The notes beneath the pieces were generated by a model. The model worked only from the letters and a program-made list of their open reading frames with translations. It searched no databases and had not been told where the DNA came from. A DNA stretch of 11,160 nucleotides from Ettlia oleoabundans. Taxonomy: Eukaryota; Chlorophyta; Chlorophyceae; Chlamydomonadales. The position numbers and the translations under genes are program-made. Shown one piece after another: positions 1 to 7,143 of this stretch (the first letter of the stretch is position 1; every line of letters begins with the position of its first letter). Where the stretch lies: NCBI GenBank assembly GCA_019693395.1, contig JAAMXP010000481.1, positions 1-11,160 on the forward strand, given 5' to 3'.

Positions 1-20
1 ACCACCACCACCACCACCAT
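1..20. repeat. (ACC)n microsatellite
   Basis: Six consecutive ACC triplets plus AT at the very left edge, inside the partial intron of the P450 gene. The array may extend outside the window. Confidence 0.85.
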
Positions 21-154
21 CCGCGCCACCACATACACACCACCAACCCCACCCATCCAACTAGCTACCCACAACAACTATATCCCGCAACAGGTATGTG
101 CCACTCAGCACCCACACATGCCAGCAACCACCACCAGCATTACTGCCGGCGTAC
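1..154 (-). other. Intron 6 of the CYP97B-like gene (partial)
   Basis: The donor GTACGC follows ATC-AAG at 155. The expected continuation of the P450 after SPVIK (AVY-type residues) is not found in any frame here, so the intron runs off the left edge. It is CA/CC-rich and ends in an ACC triplet run. The short open frames across it are not coding. Confidence 0.8.
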
Positions 155-2241
155 CTTGATTACGGGGGACTCGCGTGTGATGCTGCCAAAGTCGTAGTTG
201 AAGACACCCAGCCCAATGATGTCCAGGCCCAGGTTCAGGAACTCCGTCTCCATGTCAACAACAGCCACACCAGATCCAGCAGAGGCAGAGGCAGAGGTGG
301 GCAGGGAAGCGCTGGTTGTGGTGTTGCCGGCTGTGGCTGCCTCCAGCTTGTCCACTGTGTGTTGCGTACAGCGCCCAAACATTGCCACACAGGCGTCCAG
401 GTAGGCGCGATGGAAGCCTGCGGGTATCGCGAGTGAATGGGCCCAATGAAAGCATAGTGGAGGGTTTTCCAGGTTGAATGCTTGCAAAGCGCTTAAACAG
501 GATGAAGGGAGCTTTGGGCATGGCAGACTAGTAGAACATATGGCAGGTAAAACAGCGTTAACGCTGCGTTGGGCCCAACACCGTTTCTACCAGGGCCAGC
601 AACCTTGTCACAATGCACGGAAGTCCACCCCAGGCACCTGGCACAATGGCACGCCGCCGCACTTTCCAAGTCTCCAGATCAGCTGGGATAAGGCCCTACA
701 GCAGCAGCCAACATTCCAGCAAGCGACAAGGAAGCCAGTGTCACAGTGGGTGAGGCAGGCAAAGAAGAGGGACGGCGGGGGCATGGTTTGCTGGCACAGC
801 TGCACCTCTCCTTCCTCCCACCCAGCGCCCTGCCAGCGCCCTGCTGACCTTGCCCATGATGGGCTCCAATATCTCGGCCAGCACCCCCTTGTCGTAGTTG
901 GTGTGGTTCTCCTGCGGGAAGGAACATGGGCATGGGCACGTTCGACGATGCCCAAAAACACGGCGGGCCGAAGTGTGCCAGCCTGCTGTCTGTATTTACG
1001 GGGACGCGCTTAACAAACTTCAGCAGTTCAGACGTGGGAACTTAAAGTTGTTACCCACCTTGAGCAGATGTCGGGCCACCACCGGGTCTGAAACAACGAT
1101 GAACGCCTTGGGACCAAATTCAAGCTTGAACACGCCGCCACTTTCAATGAACCTGGGCCGCAGGCAGGATGAGGGGCACAGCACAGACACCAAGGGCAAA
1201 GGGGTGGCATAAGGCAAGACGGGGAGAGTGGGGCATCGCGGGGATACCAAGCTGAAGGAACGGTTGCGGGGCCTGCCAAACGCCGCTGCCAACTGCTGAC
1301 ACAGCTGACGGCTGCTACTGCTGGCTCGCAAGTGCCATCCAACTGACCTCCTGCCCGACTGTGTGCCCACCCATCTGTCCAGCCATGCCAAGCTCCCACT
1401 CCAGTAGGGAACAGCACAAAACATCAGTCACACTTGTGAATAGTGCACATACGTCACAACATTTTCCACAACTAGCCACACCAGCTCACCATTTGTACAG
1501 CGCCTTGAACAGCGGCTCGTCTCCAGCCAGGTCAGAAAGCTCTCCCTGCGCCACTGGCACGTTCTTGCCGCCCACATCGGGCTGGAAGTAGCCCTGCAGC
1601 ACAAGTACGCAACACAACACAAGGCGGAGGGCCCAAATAAGAACCCAGCAATGTGGGTTACTGTGCAGCAGCAGACTGCCCTGGCCCAAGCTGGGTGGTC
1701 CCTCGGCTATGTGCCGACCCCAGTAGCGTACAAACGGCGATAAGTAAACATTATGCAGGGCTGGACCTGCAAAAACCTCGATGCCATTATCAACATGAAA
1801 CACTTGGCACCATACCAACGATGGTGATCGGCGCCCTGCTGGTGGCCCTGCTGATGGGCCCTTGCCCCGCTTTGCAGTCAAACCCACCTGTGACACATCA
1901 GTGAGTAGGCGGCTGAGCCCATCAGTCAGGTTGCCCTTACCCTTAATGTAGGCATAAATCAGGGCTGCCACACTCGGGGAGAAGAATATAGCGAGACCCA
2001 CAAGTGTGTCCGAGGACAGAAAAGCCTGCGTGGCCACTGGCCGCTGCTGCTGCTGGGGCTGCCGCTCCAAGCGCAGCTGGCGGCGCAGCGGCGGTGACAC
2101 AATCAGCGACCGCTGCCCTGGGGGCGTTGGCCCGCTGCCTCCCGCTGACAGAGGAGTTCGGCGCCCTAGTAGCCCTTTGGCAGGCAGGGCTTGCATTGCC
2201 AGCGGGTTCCGCTGTAGCAAGGTCGGGCTGCAGGCAGGCAT
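1..2241 (-). CDS. CYP97B: CYP97B-like cytochrome P450, N-terminal half (partial, spliced)
   Basis: Probable plastid carotenoid-ring hydroxylase of the CYP97 clan; plant CYP97B has only modest reported beta-ring activity, so the exact substrate is uncertain. Exons in gene order are 2241-1888, 1593-1490, 1152-1059, 911-849, 695-638 and 417-155. All join in frame at GT-AG introns and encode residues 1-312; the last intron (154 downward) leaves the window. Seen: a basic Ser/Pro/Gln-rich N terminus (1-70) suited to a transit peptide, a hydrophobic segment at 79-98, [20 protein letters not shown] near 150-169, [20 protein letters not shown] near 194-213, the helix-C WxxxR motif at W215-R219, and [15 protein letters not shown] near 294-308. 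The last three match the B rather than the A or C subgroup as I remember them. The I-helix, ExxR and heme Cys lie off-window. ATG 2241 is the first in frame. Family assignment is firm; the gene is incomplete only because of the window edge. Confidence 0.93.
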
Positions 2242-2977
2242 TGGCCCGTTCGTAACAGCAGCTAGCCTGCAAGACAGCTGCGTGGCTGGGAGGCCGGCGC
2301 ATGTGTTGCGATTGAGGCTGGCATGGGCTCATCTGGGCAAAGCGTACCGCAAGCGTACTGGGCTTGTCGACCCTCATAACAGCAGGCTCCGCTCCTTCTA
2401 TGAATTGGCTGGCCTGCAATCATGCTGTCTGCAATCATGCCGTCCTTGGTTGCGTTTACTCTTAGTATAGCAGGGTCAGATCAAGTTACTAGCAAAATTG
2501 CCAGGCAAGTGGCTGCAATGAAAGAAACCAGCGAGGCAATACCTAAGGCTCAACTGAAACCAGTCAAGTACCTTCTGCACTGCTCGGCAACTGAGAATAT
2601 TACAAGCCGTATTGAGGCAGTTGAAGTCACATCTATGGGAAGGTGGGGTGCCCATGATGGCGAGCTGACTGGAGAGGCACACAAGGGAATTCATGAAGGC
2701 AATGTGTGACGTGTAAGCAGAGTGACAGGTGTTGTTGATACATGAGGGCAACCAGTGCCCTGCCAATAATGGCCGAATTTTCCAGTGTGGTCAGCCGTCA
2801 GGTAGAACAACATGAAAGGAAGCGGCAGTCGATGGACTGCTGCCTGTTCTGTCAAAAATGGGCAGCCCCTGGAGCAGGCCCATTTGTCAAAGCCCTGGCG
2901 CCTGTTGGGTGCATCATGCTGCATATGACCAGGTAACAAGGCTCCACTGCAAAGGATCGGAAGCTGGTGACAGATGC
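2242..2977. other. Intergenic: P450 5' region and 3' region of phosphatase gene
   Basis: No gene is supported in these 736 bases. The stretch must hold the promoter and 5'UTR of the P450 gene (ATG at 2241, minus strand) and the 3'UTR of the phosphatase gene (stop at 2978, minus strand). The short open frames on both strands show no recognisable motif or plausible splice partners. I saw no TATA box or tRNA. Confidence 0.6.
2600..2604 (-). terminator. Possible TGTAA polyadenylation signal
   Basis: The minus strand reads TGTAA here, the pentamer many chlorophyte mRNAs use as a poly(A) signal. It lies about 375 bases past the stop of the phosphatase gene, a plausible 3'UTR length. A pentamer occurs often by chance, and the other genes in the window show no obvious copy, so support is weak. 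Confidence 0.25.
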
Positions 2978-4289
2978 CTAAAAGTGTATGAGGCGCCACT
3001 CGCAATTGCGCATATGGTAGGGTTTGGTGCCGCGGCAAACTTCCTCAAAGGTTCGCCAGTAGCTGCTGTGCCCCACCGCCACAATCACCGTCTCAGGGCG
3101 CTCCTGCAGCCAGCGCCGAAAGGCGCCAATGCGGGACTGCAGGAGGGCGAGCGAGAACAGCAGGGACACACGAAAGGATGCAGATTAGCAAAAAGAAATG
3201 CCAAGCTCGTCAAGGAGAACTATGCCGGGAACCACGCACCGCAACAAGCGCTACTGGTGCTGGCAAGATGGCTCCCAGTGGAGCATGCCAGTCAGCCAGT
3301 CAAACAAAAGGCAGCAGCGATTACTCCCGTCTCTTGCCGTAACTCACCATCACATGCTCCCTGCTCTCGTGGCTGCCGAAGCACTGTTGCAAAGAGCAGT
3401 TTGGCTTGTTTGGCAGGGAGTGCCACCACACCTCTGGCACAGCCGCCAGCTGGCTGTCCAACTGAGGGTAGAGCTCACGCAGCTGGCTGGCGGGGTGCCC
3501 GATGTCCCCAGACGTCACAACCTGCAGCTAGCAAGGGCAACGCAACAGGTGCCAGCATTGGTAAAGGGCAGCAGTACTGGACTCAACCCAAAAAGCCATG
3601 CTGCCGTTTAAGGGGCAAAATCTGCTGCCAAAAAACCTTGCCGTCGCAAGCGGTAGGTAGAACCCACACAGGTATACCAACCTTCTCGGTGATTGACTGC
3701 AGGACGATGACCTTTGGGGGCTGCATGCTGCCACCGTTTGGAGCCAATGAGCTGTTCTCAAAGCTGTCGCCGCCATTGCTACTGCTGCTCCCATCCTTAG
3801 CACTCTTGCTTAGCAAGTGCGCGTGTGGGCAGGCAAGCAGAAGCGTCTGCATTGCCCGTTGCAGCGGAGATGTCAGCCACAGGGTGTCTGGCGGTAGGTT
3901 CAGCTTCTCCAACTCGCACCGCAGGTCGAGAGCCTGAATTCCAGGCCGACAAAAGTGGACATTAATATGCTGCTGCCGCTATGAACCAGCTGCATATCCC
4001 GACAATCTGTGCACGTCGAATAACCAAATACGCAGCGCAAGATAACCAAGCAAACTTGGAACCTGTCGGTGCTGGCGATATCGGCGCTACACACCGGCCT
4101 CACATCAAGCGCACCGCCTGCGCATACGCACACCTGCTGCTTGCCGCGCTTTGTCAGCTGCGCATCAAAGATAAGGGGGTCAGCCCAGCTGGACCCCCGC
4201 GCCTGCATCGCCGCGTTGTATTCGGACTCGCCGTGCCGCACAATGTACAGCTTCTTCAGATTGTCACGCCGCCGGAACAGCGGGAACAT
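2978..4289 (-). CDS. Histidine phosphatase superfamily (phosphoglycerate mutase-like) protein
   Basis: Probable phosphohydrolase of the histidine phosphatase (PGM-like) superfamily; the substrate cannot be told from sequence. Exons 4289-4134, 3933-3682, 3521-3348 and 3136-2978 (stop TAG) join in phase 0 at GT-AG introns, giving 246 residues, normal for a single-domain member. Seen: LYIVRHGESEYN with the phospho-acceptor His at H19 after R18; SPLQRAMQT with R78; GDIGHPASQLRELYP at 141-155; and AVGHSSYW with the second catalytic His at H217, where Ser replaces the more usual Gly after VGH/VTH. A Ser/Gly/Asn-rich insertion follows HLLSKSA at about residue 95. ATG 4289 is the first in frame and sits just before the phosphate-binding strand; upstream codons in the same frame look like UTR. 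No targeting peptide is evident, so a cytosolic location is likely. Confidence 0.9.
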
Positions 4290-4506
4290 CTTTTGGCCTG
4301 CAGCAGTGTGGCAACAACAAGTGGGCTTTCTGTGAGGGTGTATGCTAGTGAATTGACTGGTGCGTGACAGTCGTGCCTTGCAATGCCTGACGCAGTGCCA
4401 CCCATGCCTCGTAGCATCCAAGTGAGCTTTGTGCAGGTGAGAACGAGGCAACAGCGTACAGCCCCGATCAACACAGCCAGCACCGCAGTCCACCAGGTAT
4501 CAGCAG
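4290..4506 (-). other. Short spacer between two co-oriented genes
   Basis: These 217 bases lie between the stop of the upstream gene (4507) and the phosphatase ATG (4289). The frame stays open through the whole spacer on the minus strand but has no ATG. A splice-acceptor-like CTGCAG lies a few bases before the ATG, so a 5'UTR intron or an upstream exon is possible. No coding homology is visible. Confidence 0.4.
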
Positions 4507-5618
4507 TCAGTTGTTAGACATAGCAGCCCGGCGGTCTGTTGGCCTACATAGGTGGTTATTGCAACACACAGCAGCGCCACAGGCAGAGCAGCAGTGCACA
4601 CCCGATGGGCCCGCAACGTCACACTGCACTCGTTCCGAGGAATTGAGTGCCGGTGTGCTCTTGTGACTGGCAGCAGACATGCCCGAGGCACGCCGCAGTG
4701 CATCCTCTTGCTGCTGCTGGTGCTGTGACAGCAGCTGGCTGCTGGGCCAGTCCAAGCCCTCCTCCGCATGCTGGGCCTCTGCGGCATCCTGTGGTGGCAC
4801 CTGCGCACTGTGCTGGCTGCACAGCCCCAGCTGTGTCTGTGTGGGCTGCTGGCTGGTGTCTGCTGTCGACGCGGCTGCCAGGCTGGCAGCAGCTTCTGAC
4901 TCCAGCTCTGCCGGCCGCTGGCTGAGAAAGGTTGGCTCATAGGTGAGCTGTGAGAAGATATGGAACCCATCATCCTCTTCCCCTTCCTCAATCTCTTCCT
5001 CCTCCAGCACATGGTGCACGTCTGCAGGCTGCTGGTGCAGTGACGCGTTGCCAGCCAGCTCCAGCTGCTGCTGCTGGTTGCCGCCATCTGCCGTTGCCAG
5101 CCCTGCAGGCGTTTCCAACCCTTGCTGTGTGGCAAACCGGTGCTGCAGGCTGCGGAGCAGAGCCGTCTGCAGCTTTGCGCCCCCCACAGTGGGCGCGGTT
5201 GATTGCGGGCCTGTGGGAAGTGCGGTTGCAGGCAGCAGGCCGACTGCGGGGGTTTGGCTAGGGAGCTGCTGATCCTCTGGGCTCTCGCTGCTGTCACGCA
5301 GGATGTTGCCATCCGCCCGTGCTCCTGCGCCCGCTTGTGCCTGCAAGCCAAGCAGAGCAGTCAAAAGGTCGCCCTAAACTAGCCTGCCCGTTGCAGCCCA
5401 TCATAAACTCACACTTGCTGAAAAACCTTGGTTCCCCTAAGCCGAATAAGAGACAGCAGTGGTGGTGCCCGCAGCAGGTTCACCGGCGGCGGCGGGGGCC
5501 CAGTAGGCTGCAGGAACTGCTTGATGCTGTAAGACTTTTGCCGCTTGGCGCTTCTGTCCTCCCCGGCGCCTCGCCTGCCAGAAAGTCGGCTCTTCTTGCC
5601 GGTGCTCTTGCCCACCAT
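4507..5618 (-). CDS. Unrecognised Gln/Ala/Ser-rich, probably nuclear protein
   Basis: I do not recognise the family. Exons 5618-5415 and 5340-4507 join in phase 0 across a 74-base intron (donor GTGTGA, acceptor TTGCAG), giving 345 residues ending at TGA 4507. Seen: a basic N terminus with KKSR and KRQK, nuclear-localisation-like (residues 8-28); SYSIKQFLQPT at 29-39, resembling a PIP-box (PCNA-binding) but lacking the leading Gln; a proline run at about 41-45; an acidic stretch at 181-192; GFHIFSQLTYEPTFLSQRP just after it, the best-looking conserved block; long Gln/Ala/Ser linkers; and a Cys-rich cluster at about 318-333 that might bind metal. The alternative +1 frame through exon 2 is also open but would lose the acidic block, so I chose this one. 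ATG 5618 is the first after an in-frame TAG. A chromatin or replication role is inference only. Confidence 0.6.
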
Positions 5619-5993
5619 CCCGCTGACCAGCTGCAGTTGGCCGTTTGGAGCAGCTGCCGCAATGCGGTGGGCGACACCCGCCCACTATCTTGCCATGACC
5701 TCAAGCCGAGGTGTTCAAGGGGCCCGGAGCGCGAGTTCTATGCCTCTCTGCGACAAGTCCAAGTGCTATTCGCGCAAACACAGACTCGGATCAGTTGTCA
5801 GGCCCACAACTGAAATGCGGGTCGTCTCAAACATGAAGCACCCCTAAAAGACCCTCCTGAACACGGTCCCAGACGGCTTCTATCTCCCTGCTGGGTCGTG
5901 CCACGCGTGCTGCGCCGAAATGCGAATTCAACCCGTGCTGGATTGTTACATCATTGTACCAATTTGACGGCGCAATTCGTCTTGGTGATCAAG
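5619..5993. promoter_or_regulatory. Divergent promoter between unknown nuclear gene and H2B-like gene
   Basis: These 375 bases separate two head-to-head start codons (5618 minus, 5994 plus) and must hold both promoters and 5'UTRs. A CCAAT sequence lies at 5959-5963, close to the plus-strand ATG. There is no clear TATA box. The 5' part next to 5618 (to about 5690) stays open in frame with that gene, back to an in-frame TAG, so an unseen upstream exon cannot be excluded. Confidence 0.55.
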
Positions 5994-6973
5994 ATGCAGG
6001 CACGGCAGTTCCAGCAGCAGGCAGACGGCACTTTCAACTCGAGTCAGTCCAATCAGGTGGATTCCTCTGTACAGCAAGCAGCCGAGCAACATAAATCGCT
6101 GCAGAAACTATCAGAGGCTGCGCTGCCGAAGGAGGCGGCCGTCAGCGGCGGGCCGGTGGCGGCAGCAGCCCCCGCCGCCCTGGGTGAGGAGGATGCGGAG
6201 GACGAATTTGATGCTGAACTGGCAACGTGGTTAGGTGGGAGGCTGCAGCGCATGCAGCCACACGCTGAGCTGACCATGGGCAGCGTGAGGGTGCTGGGCA
6301 GGTTGCTGGATGAGATTACTGTGCGGGTGCTAGACGAGGCGCGCCGGGTGAACAGCGGTGAGGAGGCAGCAGAGGCGGCAGCCAGCTCAGCTGCGGATCC
6401 CACCATCGCCGGCATCCCAGCTGCAGCAGCCAATGGCACACCTGTGGCGCCAGAAGAAGAGCAGCGGCAGCCAGATCAGCAGGAGCGGCGGGGCAGCCAG
6501 CGGAAGTCAAATGCGCTGACCAGCCTCGACATTCACAAGGTGCACGGCAGGCCATGACGGCTTAATGCTGGGCTGACTGCATGTGATGGTAGGGTCGTGT
6601 GACATAAATCAGAGACATTGCTCGCTGCCTTGCCAGTTCCCGGAGCCTCCAGAATAATAGAATATGTAACTACTAAGGTTTCTGCACCTTCCATGCCGGT
6701 TCACTGCTGCTTGCCCGTTCCTTGCCGGCCCGCACTGTGGCTGCCCCGCAGGCATTGAAACGGGTACTCCCTGGGGAGCCAACCAGCAACAAGCTGCGGC
6801 CGTATTTGCCAGCAGTGACAAAGCAAGCCTGGCACCTGGATAAGCAGTCCCTCAAGGGCATCAAGCGGCAAAAACAGGCAGCCGCAAGCGCAGTAACAGA
6901 TGAGGGTACTGGTGGCAGCAAGGAGAACGCGCAGCAACCGCAGCAGCACCAGCAGGTGGCAGCGCTGCCCTGA
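5994..6973 (+). CDS. Divergent histone H2B-like protein with split histone fold
   Basis: Probable nuclear histone-fold protein related to H2B. Exons 5994-6539 and 6752-6973 join in phase 0 (donor GTGCAC, acceptor CCGCAG), giving 255 residues, about twice canonical H2B. Seen: a Gln/Ser/Ala-rich, lysine-poor N tail (1-62); an acidic patch (65-72); helix 1-helix 2 at 73-120, where RLQRMQPHAELTMGSVRV and LLDEITVRVLDEARRV align ungapped with H2B; a low-complexity Ala/Glu/Pro/Gln insertion (about 121-174); then LTSLDIHKALKRVLPGE (175-191) matching H2B ITSREIQTAVRLLLPGE; and AVTK at 203-206 aligning with H2B AVTK, whose Lys is the ubiquitination site. The exon junction falls inside helix 3, and only the splice rebuilds it. 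The C tail has KRQK and SKEN (239-241 is KEN). ATG 5994 is the first ATG; the upstream open frame begins with GTG. Role in nucleosomes is inference; a TAF- or NF-Y-like histone fold is the alternative. Confidence 0.75.
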
Positions 6974-7143
6974 CAAAGCAGATCCTGACCTGTGTCACAG
7001 CGGCATTTTTCCTTCTGTGCTAGGACAAACCCGTGCTCCCACTCTTGACGCGACAGCGCTATGAAGCCACATCTGTTCCGACTCGAGGATAAATTTTAGG
7101 TGTGTCACGATTCCCAGGCTGTCCAAGCAGGCTCTAACTCGCT
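6974..7143. other. Convergent 3' intergenic spacer
   Basis: These 170 bases lie between the stop codons of the H2B-like gene (plus) and the HAD hydrolase gene (minus), so both 3'UTRs and poly(A) sites must fall in or overlap here. I see no TGTAA or AATAAA signal on either strand and no stem-loop of the animal histone-mRNA type that I could pick out. Confidence 0.5.

Noticed and set aside
474..1013. 179-codon plus-strand open frame
   Set aside because: It is antisense to P450 exons 4 and 5 and neighbouring introns. No motif is visible and the conserved P450 blocks are on the other strand.
2422..2709. 95-codon plus-strand open frame in the intergenic region
   Set aside because: No homology or splice partners are visible and its composition looks like noncoding sequence. 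It could be a short gene only if transcript evidence appeared.
2858..3937. Longest uninterrupted open frame in the window (359 codons, plus strand)
   Set aside because: It lies antisense to three exons of the phosphatase gene and their introns. The product is compositionally odd with no recognisable motif, while the opposite strand gives a complete catalytic domain.
4943..5272. Ser/Cys-rich plus-strand frames opposite the unknown gene
   Set aside because: They are the reverse complement of CAG/GAG-rich coding sequence and show no independent signal.
4500..5351. Alternative minus-strand frame of 283 codons overlapping the unknown gene
   Set aside because: It would need the splice donor moved two bases and gives a Ser/Arg/His/Cys-rich product typical of a shifted Gln/Ala-rich frame. 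It loses the acidic and FHIFSQLTYEP blocks.
5898..5993. In-frame N-terminal extension of the H2B-like protein
   Set aside because: The extension would begin with GTG at 5898; the first ATG is 5994, so I kept the later start.
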